Shown here one piece after another: positions 8,799-18,187 of a stretch of 64,000 nucleotides of DNA. The position numbers were made by a program, and so were the translations under genes. Numbering within the stretch: the first letter of the stretch is position 1; each line of letters starts with the position of its first letter. This DNA comes from Burkholderia contaminans (GTDB lineage: Bacteria; Pseudomonadota; Gammaproteobacteria; Burkholderiales; Burkholderiaceae). The notes below the pieces were generated by a model, which worked only from the letters and a program-made list of their open reading frames with translations, did not search any database and was not told the origin of the DNA. The DNA lies in contig NZ_CP090641.1 in the NCBI RefSeq assembly GCF_029633825.1, positions 248,001 through 312,000 of the forward strand, given 5' to 3'.

Positions 8799-9197
8799 TC
8801 AGCGAGCGAGTTCGAGCCCGCCCAGGCCGCCGTTGCCGCGGCATTTCGCGCGGTCGCTTTCGGCCGGCACGTCGATCTGCCCGCACAGCACGTCGATGCG
8901 CTTGCGGTAACTGTCGATCAGGCACTGCGTCGTCGTGCAGCGGTTGCGCGCCTTCAGCCACGCCTTTTGGCTGGCGATGAACGAGTGATATTCCGGCGGA
9001 TCCTCGACCGGGTAGTTGGCGAAGTCGTCCACGACGTGCTGGTAATCGGCGTTGAGCGCATCGTCGAGACGCGACAACGTCGGATTGGTGCAGATTTCGC
9101 GTTCCACGAACGTGGATGCCTTCGCACAGTTGAACGACGCGGCGTGCGCGCCGGTCATGCCGGCCGCGACGGCCAGCACAACGAGCCATGCTTTCAT
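8799..9197 (-). CDS. LprI-like (DUF1311) secreted protein, lysozyme-inhibitor family
   Basis: A 132-residue protein with a Sec signal peptide (cleavage after AHA, about residue 19) and a small Cys-rich helical domain: FNCAKASTFVEREIC, then SRLDDALNADY and CTTTQCLIDSYRKRI. This spacing of Cys and the R-L-D-x-x-L-N-x-x-Y core is typical of the LprI-like N-terminal domain, members of which bind lysozyme. It probably acts in the periplasm. The ATG at 9197 gives a clean signal peptide. Confidence 0.78.
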   Translation of the reverse strand: MKAWLVVLAVAAGMTGAHAASFNCAKASTFVEREICTNPTLSRLDDALNADYQHVVDDFANYPVEDPPEYHSFIASQKAWLKARNRCTTTQCLIDSYRKRIDVLCGQIDVPAESDRAKCRGNGGLGGLELAR

Positions 9198-9357
9198 GTG
9201 GATGCCGTAACGAGGAAAACGGTGGCCGCGGATCGGCTCGCCATGACGGGTGAACGGGCATGCCCGTCGCCGCGATCCGGAAGCTTAGGTCAACGCACGT
9301 CGCATTTCAATACGCTGCCCGGCACCTGAATCACGCGGCACGTCACGCCTCGCGCGA

Positions 9358-9579
9358 TCAGTACACCCCCACCCAGTGCCCGGGCACCCATGCCCAGTGA
9401 TTGCCGGCCCACCGGTAGTGCCCCCTCGCCCAGCGATAGCCCGGCGCAGGCATCGGCGGTGGCACCTCGACGACGGGCGCCGGCTGCGGCGGCCGCACGG
9501 GTTCGACCACGCATGCGGACATCAGCGCCGCACTGGCCGTCACCAGCATGGCGAGCGACACGGACCGGATCTTCATCAT
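9358..9579 (-). CDS. small YXWGXW/WVPGHW-repeat lipoprotein
   Basis: A 73-residue protein. The signal peptide ends in a lipobox-like LMSAC (Cys at about residue 23), followed by a Pro-rich linker and a C-terminal run of aromatic repeats (YRWARGHYRWAGNHW, AWVPGHW). These repeats define a family of small envelope proteins common in Burkholderia. The start is the first of two tandem ATGs at 9579, with GGGAG eight bases upstream. A longer paralogue lies at 18372-18671. Function unknown. Confidence 0.75.
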   Translation of the reverse strand: MMKIRSVSLAMLVTASAALMSACVVEPVRPPQPAPVVEVPPPMPAPGYRWARGHYRWAGNHWAWVPGHWVGVY

Positions 9580-9638
9580 CTTGCATTCTCCCTTTTGTGT
9601 AGTGGATGGATTCATTGCCGAAGCGGCAACGCCGCGCG

Positions 9639-10802
9639 TCACGCGGCTCCGCGAATCAGCCCGCTCATCGGCCGCGTCACATCGCTTTGCGCAAACAGCG
9701 CGGACGCGGTACGGCGCGGATCGAGCCGCAGGCTCTCGGCGGCGGCGCCCGAAATCAGCGCGTCGAGCGACGCGGTCGGTTTCAGGTCGCGCCCTTCGTA
9801 CAGGTCGCCCGGCCGCAAACCGGGCCAGTCGGCGATCACGCGGCCGCCCGCGACCGCGCCGCCCGTGAGCATCGCGACGGATGCCTGCCCGTGATCGGTG
9901 CCGCCCGTGCCGTTCGCGGCCGCCGTGCGGCCGAACTCGGTTGCGACCAGCACCGTGGTTTGCTGCCATGCGGGCCCGAGGCCATCGCGCAATGCGGCGA
10001 TCATCGTGTCGAGCGCTTTGAGCTGATTCGCGAGCCGTGCGTTCTGTGCGCTGTGCGTGTCCCAGCCGCCCGTCTCGATCATCGCGATGCGCGGGCCGTC
10101 GTCGCGCGCGAGGAACGTCGCGGCGAGCTTGCCGACGCCCGCCGGATCCTGCCGCGCATGCGCATCTCCGGCGAGGCCGCGCGCGTCCATCGCCGACTGC
10201 CACAACGGGCCGAGCTGCGCATCGGCCTCGTAGAGCGCCGACACGCGTGCGAGCAGGTCGTCCGGCGCGGCCGGCAAACCGGACGGCGCGTACGACGCGG
10301 CCTGCACGGTGCCGCGCAACGCGAGCGGCACGGTCGGCGCGAACGCAATCGCGCTTTCACGCGTGGCCGGCAGCAGCGCGGCGAGCCGGTTCAGCCAGCC
10401 GTCCTTCACCTGGTACGGCTCGCGGCCGCCCGTCTCGAGCACGTTCTGCCCGTCGAAATGCGAGCGGTCGCGATACGGCGACGCAATCGCATGAACGAAC
10501 AGCGCCTGCCCGTCGCGGTACAACTGCGCGGTCTGCACGAGCGACGGATGCAGCGCGAACGTGCCGTCGAGCCGCGTCGCGGCTGCCGTGTCGATCGCGA
10601 GCGGGCCGCGCAGCGACGCATACGCGGGCTCGGCATACGGAACGACGATATTCAGGCCGTCGGCGGCGCCGCGCTGGATCACGAACACGAAGCGCCGATC
10701 GGTCTCGACGTTCGCGAACACGATCCGCGGTGCGACGAGGATCGCGCCTGCGCCGGCGGCGGCCACGCTCAGGAATTGTCGGCGGGACAGTGCCATGGTC
10801 AT
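9639..10802 (-). CDS. DUF1501 (sulfatase-like) Tat-exported protein
   Basis: A 387-residue DUF1501 protein. The N-terminus MTMALSRRQFLSVAAAGAGA carries a twin-arginine motif (SRRQFL), so it is probably exported folded. The body has FVFVIQRGAADGLNIVVPYA, the metal-site-like IETGGWDTHS and TEFGRTAAANGTGGTDHG, all typical of DUF1501. These genes almost always follow a DUF1800 gene, as here. The ATG at 10802 overlaps the DUF1800 stop as ATGA, so translation is probably coupled. The molecular function of the pair is not established. Confidence 0.88.
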   Translation of the reverse strand: MTMALSRRQFLSVAAAGAGAILVAPRIVFANVETDRRFVFVIQRGAADGLNIVVPYAEPAYASLRGPLAIDTAAATRLDGTFALHPSLVQTAQLYRDGQALFVHAIASPYRDRSHFDGQNVLETGGREPYQVKDGWLNRLAALLPATRESAIAFAPTVPLALRGTVQAASYAPSGLPAAPDDLLARVSALYEADAQLGPLWQSAMDARGLAGDAHARQDPAGVGKLAATFLARDDGPRIAMIETGGWDTHSAQNARLANQLKALDTMIAALRDGLGPAWQQTTVLVATEFGRTAAANGTGGTDHGQASVAMLTGGAVAGGRVIADWPGLRPGDLYEGRDLKPTASLDALISGAAAESLRLDPRRTASALFAQSDVTRPMSGLIRGAA

Positions 10803-12192
10803 CTCCGTTGGAAATCGGGTGAGACGAGCAACAGCGCGAGCGACGTGGTCGCGCTTTCGGCGCGCGACAGCGCGGTCGCCGTCGGCGCGCTCAACGAACC
10901 GGCGAGCAGCGTGTTGCCGAGCGTGCGCGGGTCGAGCCGGTCGCCCGTGCGCGCGGCGGGCGCTGCGCGAGCTCGACACGACGCACGAGCGCGTCGGGTG
11001 CGGCCCAGCTCGCGGCAATGTCGTCGTAACCGGCCGGCGAGCCGGGCCGCCACACCGGCTGGCCGAGCTGCGCGAGCAGCGGCGCGACCTTCAGGTCGCC
11101 CGCGTCGCGCCAGCCGAGCCCGCGCAGCGACGACACGGCCCACTCCCACGGCGTCTTGAACTTGCGGTTGACCGGCGACCACGCGTCAGGCGCTTCGACG
11201 AGCGCCCGGTAGACGGTCGGCAGATCGCCGCCGCTCGAATCGAACGCGCGGGCCAGCCGGTCGGTCAGCGCAGGTGGCGGATTGTCGGCGACGAAATGGC
11301 GGGCCAGCTGGAACGCGACATGCCGGCCGGTTGCCTCCGAATGCGCGAGGTCGTGCAGGATCGCGCGTGCCTGCGCTTCGCCCGGTTGATCGTAGGTGCG
11401 GCCCATCACCGTGCGCGTGCCCGGTTCGTGCAGGTTCGGGCGAAACACGAATGCACCGGGCACCGCATCGCCGGGCTGCGGCCCGCGCCCGCCGGCGATG
11501 CTCCAGCCGGTCAATGCTCGCGCGAATTCCGTCACGTCGGCCTGCGTGTAACCGGTGCGCACGCCGAGCGTATGCAGTTCCATGATTTCGCGCGCGAGGT
11601 TCTCGTTGAGCCCGCGTTTGGCCGACGGATTGCGGGCTTCGGCACGCAGCGCGGCCGGGCTGTCGGGGCCGACCGAGCGCGCCTGGTCGAGGAAGAGCTG
11701 CATCGCGGGATGCTGTTCGACGGCGACCAGCATGTCCTCGAAACGGCCGAGCACGTGCGGGCGGATCGCGTCGCGTTCGAACGCGCCCGCATAGGCCGCC
11801 ACCGGCCCCTTGTCGACCGACACCGCGAAATGGTTCGCCCAGAAATGCACGAGACGCTCGACGAACGGTGCGGGCGTATTCAGCGCACTGTTCATCCGCG
11901 CGACGACAGCGCTGCGATACGCGTCGTTGCCGTCGCGCCGGATCGATTGCTCGGTCGCGCGCTTCGTTGCCGGATCGTTGGCCGTCATCGCATTGCGCGC
12001 GTTCGCGAAGCGCGTCGCGAGCGCGACCGCGTCCGGCTCGCCGGTCCATGCGGCCGGCCGCGCGTCGTAACGGTCGAATTGCGCGACGAGCGCTGCCTTC
12101 GGGTCCGCTGGCGGCGCTTCGTCGGCCCGCGCGCCGAGACCGAATCGGTTCAGCGCGATCGCGGCCGGCGTGATGTCGTTCGGGTGGTCCAT
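10799..12192 (-). pseudogene. DUF1800-domain protein, interrupted by a one-base deletion
   Basis: From the ATG at 12192 the frame encodes a DUF1800 protein (AAIALNRFGLGARADE; FWANHFAVSVDKGPVAAYAG; NENLAREIMELHTLGV; YTQADVTEFARALTGWS) up to RRVELAQR near 10962. After that the original frame becomes Arg-rich and ends in the wrong place. The next frame supplies the expected C-terminus (TGDRLDPRTLGN...SPDFQRR), ending at 10799 with an ATGA overlap onto DUF1501. Restoring one base in GGCGGG at about 10959 (giving AQRAAARTGDRLDP) makes a single intact gene. It may be a sequencing error rather than true decay. Confidence 0.85.
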
Positions 12193-12339
12193 GACGGGTT
12201 CTCTCGCGGTGCGTACCCACGTTCAACGCGGGAGCGCCCGGAAATCCGTCGCGGGACTGCGAAATATTTGTGCTTCGCGGCCGAAGAACGAGATGACTTG
12301 CTGCTTGCTTTCAATCGCCGTCAGGCGCGTACGGTTACC

Positions 12340-13134
12340 TCAGCGTGCAGTACCCGCATCGCCGAGCCCCGCGGCATGCTTGCCGGACAGGCTCGACAGC
12401 AACGCCTCGATCGGCAACTTGCGCGCCATCCGCGGCTGTGAAAGACCCAGTTCGCGAAACGCCGAATCGATTTCCTCCCGGGTCGGTTGCAATGGTGCGA
12501 GCGCAGATGCGAGGGGCGGGACAATCTGCTTGACCATGTAACGACGCCCCGTCGCCTTGATTTGCCTGACGACGATCAATATGCCAAGCGCGATGAAGAA
12601 ATAGATGCCGTAGTTCGTCGCGTCCGGTGCGACCATGCCCACCGTCACGGACCCTACGATCGCGACGGCGAACGCGACGAAGATCGCAAGTATGTCGCGC
12701 CAATTGATGCGGCTCGATGCGAAATAACGCTCGGCCTTCGTCGATAGCACCACGAACGGATCGCGAATCAAAGCCTGTCGCTCGTCGGGCTGCAGAGACG
12801 GGAGCGCAGTGCGAACCCGCTCCTCGAGGACGAGCCGGTCTCTCCATGCCGATTCCAGATCGGGAAAGGTCCGCGCGGTCAGCTCGGGCAGCGGCGCGGG
12901 CTTCGGCGACACGCTTGCATAGGTGGACAGCTCGCTCTTGACCGGCGTTCGGCACGCCTGGCAAGTTCGCTGATATCCGACCAGCCGCCCTTCGCCAACC
13001 GAGATGTTGTAGACATGACCGGCAGAGCCGACCCGCTGCAATTCGAATGTACGCGGGGCTCTGCAAATCGGACAGAAGTCCGCTACATAGCCCTGCTTGC
13101 GATAGACTAACTTCCGCCCCCAGAAGACGAACAT
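12340..13134 (-). CDS. zinc-ribbon membrane protein of unknown function
   Basis: A 264-residue protein not assigned to a named family. Near the N-terminus two CxxC pairs (FCPICRAP and TCQACRTP, about 35 residues apart) suggest a zinc ribbon. Residues about 140-200 contain two membrane segments (ILAIFVAFAVAIVGSVTVGM and YGIYFFIALGILIVVRQI). The tail is a soluble charged segment. The ATG at 13134 was chosen (MFVFWGRK) since GGGGG precedes it; longer starts exist at 13170 and 13212. It is divergent from the M48 peptidase gene. Confidence 0.7.
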   Translation of the reverse strand: MFVFWGRKLVYRKQGYVADFCPICRAPRTFELQRVGSAGHVYNISVGEGRLVGYQRTCQACRTPVKSELSTYASVSPKPAPLPELTARTFPDLESAWRDRLVLEERVRTALPSLQPDERQALIRDPFVVLSTKAERYFASSRINWRDILAIFVAFAVAIVGSVTVGMVAPDATNYGIYFFIALGILIVVRQIKATGRRYMVKQIVPPLASALAPLQPTREEIDSAFRELGLSQPRMARKLPIEALLSSLSGKHAAGLGDAGTAR

Positions 13135-13438
13135 GGCATTCCCCCGAATTCCGGGGATATGCCCCGGCATGTTCAATTCATTGATTATTTGTTTTCCAGT
13201 CCGAAACGACACGGCGGTTTATTCTGCCTGAATATTTTTTCCCGCGGGTGGCGTTTTTGCCGGTCGGGGCGGTTTGAAAACGCAACGCGACGCGAATGCT
13301 TTCATCCGGTTTTCATTTCACCTTCGATGGCATCGCGACGCCAGGAAGCGATACGCCGGCACGATCGATCGGCTGTCACATTCCGATGTCCTGATCGCGC
13401 GACAGACGCGCTGCTTACGCTAATGGGTCGACAACACG
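13135..13438. other. intergenic region between zinc-ribbon protein and M48 peptidase genes
   Basis: About 300 bases containing the divergent starts. The stretch at about 13170-13260 is less GC-rich than the surroundings (TTGATTATTTGTTTTCC, GAATATTTTTTCC) and probably carries promoters for both genes. I see no clear hairpin, operator or small gene in it. Confidence 0.4.
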
Positions 13439-16405
13439 ATGGTCACCATTTACCCTGCCGGGCCGCGCGAAGTGCCGGCCGGACTCGCGCGTGCGAGCAT
13501 CGCGTATCGCCGCAACGTGTGGCTGGCGGTTGCGAGCCTCGCGCTGTTCATCCTGCTGTATCTCGCGCTGACCGCGTGGTTCGCGTTCTCGGCAATCACC
13601 GGTGCATTGCGGCTCGCGCTGGATGGCGGGTCGGCCGGGTTGCCCGAATGGCTCGCGTGCGGCGGCAGCCTGTTCCTGGCGATATTCCTGGCCAAGGCGC
13701 TCTTTTTCGTCCGGAAGGACGTGAGTACGGACCGCATTGAATTGACGCGCGCGCAGCAGCCGCGGCTGTTCGCGTTCCTCGAACGTATCGCCGAAGACGC
13801 CGGCGCGCCGCGCCCGAACAAGGTGTTCGTCAGTGCGCGGGTCAATGCGGCCGTGTTCTACGACCTGTCGCTTCTGAACCTGGTTCGGCCTTCGCTCAAG
13901 CATCTGGAGATCGGGCTCGCGCTCGTCAACATGCTCAATCTCACCGAATTCAAGGCGGTGTGCGCGCACGAGTTCGGCCATTTCGCACAGCGGTCGATGG
14001 CGCTGGGCCGATGGGTTTACACGGCGCAGCAGATCGCCGTCCATATCGTCGCGCAGCGCGACCTGCTCGACCGCGTCCTGCACCGTCTGTCGAACCTGGA
14101 CGTGCGCATCTCGTGGATCGGCTGGCTGCTCGGCCTCGCCGTCTGGGCTTTGCGTTCGATCATCGACATGGCGTTCCGCCTGGTTGTCGTCGCGCAACGG
14201 GCGCTGTCGCGTGAAATGGAAATGCAAGCCGACCTGGTCGCCGTGTCGTTGACCGGCAGCGATGCCATCGTGCATGCGTTGCACCGGTTGCAGATTGCAG
14301 ACGACGCATGGGACCGCACACTGGGCCTGCTGCGCAGCGAAGTCGCCAACGGCCGGCCGCCGCGCGATGCATTCGTCGTGCAGCAGGCTTTTGCCGATCG
14401 CCTCGGTCGCATCTACAACGATCCGGCTTACGGCCGGCGCCCGCAGGTGCCGGCGGACGCAGCCGATGCGTTCCGCGTGTTCGACCGGGAAATCGCGCAG
14501 CCGCCGCGCATGTGGGCCACGCACCCGCAGAATCACGAACGGGAGGAAAACGCGAAACGCACGTATCTGGCCGCCCCCGTGGACGAGCGTAGCGCGTGGG
14601 TGCTGTTCGACGACGCGCACAGCCTGCGCGAGCACATGACGGCCGCGCTGACCGGCGACACCGGACACGCGCCGGTGGACGCCGACGTGTCGCTGCGGCA
14701 AATGGACGAACATTTCGCGCAGGAACATCTTGGGCCGCAATATCGCGGCATCTACATGGGTTTTCCGGCCACCCGGCACGCGCGATCCGCGCAGTCATTG
14801 ACGGAGCCCGTCACGCGCGCCGGTCCGCTCGATACCGACACGCTGTACCCTGCCAGCATCGGCCACGACCTCGAGCGGCTGCGCAAGCTCGATCGCGAGC
14901 ATGCACTGCTTTGCTCGCTGCGCGACGGGCGCTATCAAGCGATCGACGGGGTCATCCGCCACCGCGGCCGGGTACTTCGCCGCGCCGAGTTGCCCGGCGC
15001 GATCGACGCGGTCGATGCCGAGCGTTCCGCCGCCCGCGGCCGCCTCCACGCGGTGCTGAAGGCGGTACGCAGCGCCCACCTGGCCGCAGCCGACACCCTG
15101 TCGCCAGCATGGCGTGCATATCTCGAAGGCTTGCTGCGCTTGCTTCACTATGCGGAGCATGCCGAAGCGAATGTGCGCGACGCTTACGCGCATCTGTCGC
15201 TGCGGCGGCAGCGGGCCACGGCTGGCGGAACAATCACCGAGCACGGCATCGGCCATATCGTCCGTGCGGCCGAGCAGTTGCAGCGTGCATTGGCGCAAGT
15301 CTTCCACCACGCGGAGGATGTACGCCCGAGCGCGCCCGTGCTGGCCGCGCTCGGCATCGACGCCTGGCCGGACGCGCTGGGGCATTTCGCGCTGCGCGAG
15401 CCGGTGCGAAGCAACATCGACGACTGGCTGCGTGCTGTCGGCGGTTGGGTCCAGCATGCGGCCGGACAACTTTCCGCCTTGCGCCGCGCGACGCTCGACG
15501 AACTCCTGCGCGCCGAAGCGATCGTCGCCGCCGCCCATGCGGGTTCCCGCGCACCGGCGACGGACGCGCCACCGCCGGCGCCATCCGTTCCGACCGCGTA
15601 CGACACGCTCGTCGCCGGCACCGAGCGCGTGCTGCACGTCGACCAGCCGACCTTTCGCGAGCGCTTCGGCACGGCCAGCGGCGTGCTTCCCGGTATTGCC
15701 CGCGCGGCCGTGGCACTCGGAATCGTGGGATCCGTGCTCGTGTTCGGCTGGATGCAAGGCCGCGTCACCGTCTCGGTGTACAACGGCCTCGCCCGCACCG
15801 TGTCCGCGACGATCGACGGACGGCGCGTCGAACTGCAACCGGGTGCGTCAGCCGACGTGACCGTTCACGGTGGCCGCGATATCCGTATTGTCAGCACGAC
15901 TTCCGATGGCGAGCCGATCGAATCGTTCGATGCCCCGCTCGGTTTTCTGCATGCGCGGTTCGTCTACACCGTCGCCGCCGCCGCGCCGCTGCGCCTGTGG
16001 ACGGCCGCCTACGGCAGCGCAGCCGCACCGCCGCCGCACTGGCTCGCGCCGCTGCGATGGCAGCCCGCTTCGGCCGAGTACGTCTTTTCCCGACCGCCGG
16101 CCAGCATTCGCACGAAGGACGGCGGCACGACGCGCACCGTGCTGGACGCAGGCAATGTCGTCGCACCCGAGACCCTGGTGCGCGCCGCCGGTGGCAACGC
16201 GGCGGCGGCGATGGTGCTGTCGCACGTGCGATTCGATGCGCCGGACTCTCCTTATCTGCGCAATTGGCTGGATCTCGCCAGAACGACACCCGGCTTCGAT
16301 CGGGCGCTGGCGGCACGACTCACGCATGTTCCCGACGGCGCGTCCGCGGTGCGAATCGGCCAGGCGGCAACGGAGAGCCGCCACGACAACAGCGTCGGCA
16401 AGTAG
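13439..16405 (+). CDS. large membrane-bound M48-family zinc metallopeptidase
   Basis: A 988-residue protein. Two N-terminal membrane helices (about residues 27-50 and 70-90) are followed by the peptidase: HEFGH at residues 177-181 supplies two zinc ligands and the catalytic Glu, and REMEMQADLVAV (about residue 260) the third ligand. Further hydrophobic segments lie near residues 220 and 760. The C-terminal ~220 residues form a periplasmic or cytosolic beta-rich tail. M48 proteases such as HtpX and BepA act in envelope quality control, but this long architecture is not one I can name. The ATG start is a few bases after a short upstream stop; no strong ribosome-binding site is visible. Confidence 0.85.
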   Translation: MVTIYPAGPREVPAGLARASIAYRRNVWLAVASLALFILLYLALTAWFAFSAITGALRLALDGGSAGLPEWLACGGSLFLAIFLAKALFFVRKDVSTDRIELTRAQQPRLFAFLERIAEDAGAPRPNKVFVSARVNAAVFYDLSLLNLVRPSLKHLEIGLALVNMLNLTEFKAVCAHEFGHFAQRSMALGRWVYTAQQIAVHIVAQRDLLDRVLHRLSNLDVRISWIGWLLGLAVWALRSIIDMAFRLVVVAQRALSREMEMQADLVAVSLTGSDAIVHALHRLQIADDAWDRTLGLLRSEVANGRPPRDAFVVQQAFADRLGRIYNDPAYGRRPQVPADAADAFRVFDREIAQPPRMWATHPQNHEREENAKRTYLAAPVDERSAWVLFDDAHSLREHMTAALTGDTGHAPVDADVSLRQMDEHFAQEHLGPQYRGIYMGFPATRHARSAQSLTEPVTRAGPLDTDTLYPASIGHDLERLRKLDREHALLCSLRDGRYQAIDGVIRHRGRVLRRAELPGAIDAVDAERSAARGRLHAVLKAVRSAHLAAADTLSPAWRAYLEGLLRLLHYAEHAEANVRDAYAHLSLRRQRATAGGTITEHGIGHIVRAAEQLQRALAQVFHHAEDVRPSAPVLAALGIDAWPDALGHFALREPVRSNIDDWLRAVGGWVQHAAGQLSALRRATLDELLRAEAIVAAAHAGSRAPATDAPPPAPSVPTAYDTLVAGTERVLHVDQPTFRERFGTASGVLPGIARAAVALGIVGSVLVFGWMQGRVTVSVYNGLARTVSATIDGRRVELQPGASADVTVHGGRDIRIVSTTSDGEPIESFDAPLGFLHARFVYTVAAAAPLRLWTAAYGSAAAPPPHWLAPLRWQPASAEYVFSRPPASIRTKDGGTTRTVLDAGNVVAPETLVRAAGGNAAAAMVLSHVRFDAPDSPYLRNWLDLARTTPGFDRALAARLTHVPDGASAVRIGQAATESRHDNSVGK

Positions 16406-16453
16406 GGCCGCGCATTCGGTGACACCCACCGCAATGCCGATTCGCGACGACGA

Positions 16454-16957
16454 TTACTGACTCGCCGCGTCGCCCTGCTTCTTCTGCCACTTCGCCGGCA
16501 GCCGCCAGTTCCCGCTACGCCGCAACCCGTCGACGAACTTCGCGCGCTCGTCCGGCGTCAGCGTCGCCGCGAAATCGACGACGCGGCGCTCGACCTGCGC
16601 ACGCAGCGCCGTATCGGCCGCACGCGTACGATCGAGCGCCGCGTCGATCGCCGTGCGATCGAGTTGCGGCGCGGCCAGCAGGTCCAGCACGGTGATCCGG
16701 TCGTCGCGCCCTTCCCGCGCGAAATCGCGGCCGTCCTTGCGCGCCGCCTTCAGCGCCGCAACGAATTCCTGCTGGCGCGCGTCCGGCAATTCGTCCGCGG
16801 CGAAACGCAATGCGGTGCGCGACGCCGGTGCGCCCGAGGCCCGCAGGTCGCGATGCGTCGAAAACCACTGATACGCACCGCCGCCGATCGCGCCGAGCAT
16901 GAATACGTTCAGCACGACCGAACCGACGAGGACGAATTTCCAGCCACGCTCACTCAT
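16454..16957 (-). CDS. periplasmic heavy-metal-sensor (CnrX/CpxP-like, Metal_resist) protein
   Basis: A 167-residue protein with an N-terminal membrane anchor (WKFVLVGSVVLNVFMLGAIGGG) and a helical periplasmic domain (LPDARQQEFVAALKAARKD; LDLLAAPQLDRTAIDAALDRTRAAD; LTPDERAKFVDGLRR) typical of the heavy-metal-sensor/Spy-like fold, where an LTPDER-like helix recurs. It is the third gene of a sigma/anti-sigma/sensor operon, its ATG overlapping the anti-sigma stop as ATGA. By analogy to CnrX it may relay a periplasmic stress or metal signal to the anti-sigma factor. The ligand is not evident. Confidence 0.78.
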   Translation of the reverse strand: MSERGWKFVLVGSVVLNVFMLGAIGGGAYQWFSTHRDLRASGAPASRTALRFAADELPDARQQEFVAALKAARKDGRDFAREGRDDRITVLDLLAAPQLDRTAIDAALDRTRAADTALRAQVERRVVDFAATLTPDERAKFVDGLRRSGNWRLPAKWQKKQGDAASQ

Positions 16958-17369
16958 TCATCACTCCAGTCCACGCTCGGCCCACCGAACGTCGTAGTCA
17001 GATAGCCCGGCTCATGCGCAGGCGGCACGCTGCCGAGCATCAGCATCGACACGGCCACCGCGCCCGCTAGCGCGCCGGCCAGGCCCACGCCCGCGAATGC
17101 CGCGCCCGACCACCACACGGCCCCGCGCCGCCGCGCGCGCCGCGGGCGGGCGCCGTCGCGACGATGCGTGCGACGAGCGCCGGCGCGGGCGGTGCGACCG
17201 TATCGTTGGCGAGCCACGCGTCGAGTTCGGCGGCATCGTCCAGCGCCGCCAATGCATCGGCCGGATGCGCGTGCGCCCATGCCTCGGCGGCCGCGCGCTC
17301 GCCGTCCGGCCAGCGCCGCGCATCCGAGCCGTACGCGGCGACGATGGTACGAAATCGTTCGGGTGTCAT
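16954..17369 (-). pseudogene. membrane anti-sigma factor, interrupted by a one-base deletion
   Basis: The ATG at 17369 overlaps the sigma-factor stop (ATGA). The N-terminal cytosolic part reads MTPERFRTIVAAYGSDARRW and continues to VARIVATAPARGA; there the frame degenerates into low-complexity residues. One base further on, a frame gives RRGAVWWSGAAFAGVGLAG and a membrane helix, ending at 16954 with an ATGA overlap onto the sensor gene. Adding one G on the + strand between about 17132 and 17133 restores a protein of about 138 residues with one membrane segment. If the deletion is real, the membrane anchor and coupling to the sensor would be lost. Confidence 0.78.
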
Positions 17370-18034
17370 CGGATGTCCTCGCTAGGTGAGTCGCCGGCCA
17401 GTTGCGCGCGCAAGTTTCGCCGCGCACGCGCGAGCAGGCTTTCCAGCGCGTCGACGGTAATGCCCATCAGGTTGGCCGCCTCCACGTTCGACATTTCCTG
17501 ATAGTACTGGAGCACGAGCGCTTCGCGCTGCCGCACCGGCAACGCCGCGAGCGCCTGCCGCACGCGCGCGTCGCGCGAGCGGGTCTCCGCACGGGTGGCC
17601 GGCTCCGGTTGCGGATCGGGCACGTCGGGCAGCACGTCGACCGGTTCCTCGCGGCGGCCGCGCAAGCGGTCGTAGCACAGATTCAGCACGACGCGATGCA
17701 GCCACGTGTCGAACCGTGCCTCGCCTTCGCGCCAGCCCGGCGCCTGTTTCCAGATCCGCAAGAACGTCTCCTGTGCGACGTCCTCGGCTTCCGTGCGGTC
17801 GCCGAGCATGCGCGTCGCGAGCGCGAGCAGTCGCGGCAGCTTGCGCGCGACGAGCATGCGCACGGCCGACGCATCGCGCGCGCCGACCCGTGCGACCAGG
17901 GCCGCGTCCGGATCGCCGCCGCTCAACGCGGGGCGCTCCAGCGCATCGCGCGTCTGTGCCGCGGCGCGATCGTTGATGCGCCCGCCTGCAGACTGATGCT
18001 CATCGTCGTGCTCTCCTTGAATGCGCTGTGCCAT
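17366..18034 (-). CDS. ECF-family RNA polymerase sigma factor
   Basis: Region 2 is clear (ARKLPRLLALATRMLGDRTEAEDVAQETFLRIWK, with DVAQETF as the core-binding helix) and region 4 follows (LPVRQREALVLQYYQEMSNVEAANLMGITVDALESLLARARRNLR). The ATG at 18034 is the only in-frame ATG giving a normal length (222 residues) but has a poor ribosome-binding site. A better-placed ATG at 18003, nine bases after AAGGAG, starts MSISLQ and runs out of frame; it would join the gene if one G were missing near 17982. The true N-terminus is therefore uncertain. It heads the coupled sigma/anti-sigma/sensor operon. Confidence 0.88.
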   Translation of the reverse strand: MAQRIQGEHDDEHQSAGGRINDRAAAQTRDALERPALSGGDPDAALVARVGARDASAVRMLVARKLPRLLALATRMLGDRTEAEDVAQETFLRIWKQAPGWREGEARFDTWLHRVVLNLCYDRLRGRREEPVDVLPDVPDPQPEPATRAETRSRDARVRQALAALPVRQREALVLQYYQEMSNVEAANLMGITVDALESLLARARRNLRAQLAGDSPSEDIR

Positions 18035-18187
18035 TAACCGGCCCCGCCACACTGGCGGTCGGGGATCGCCACGCGCATCGCGCACGGCCTCGGCAAGGTC
18101 CGTTTCATCGGCATCCGTTTCAGGCTGCATGGCGATCGGGTCGATCGGGTGCCGGCCGCCCGTTTGCGCGAGCGGCGGCCGGCGTGC

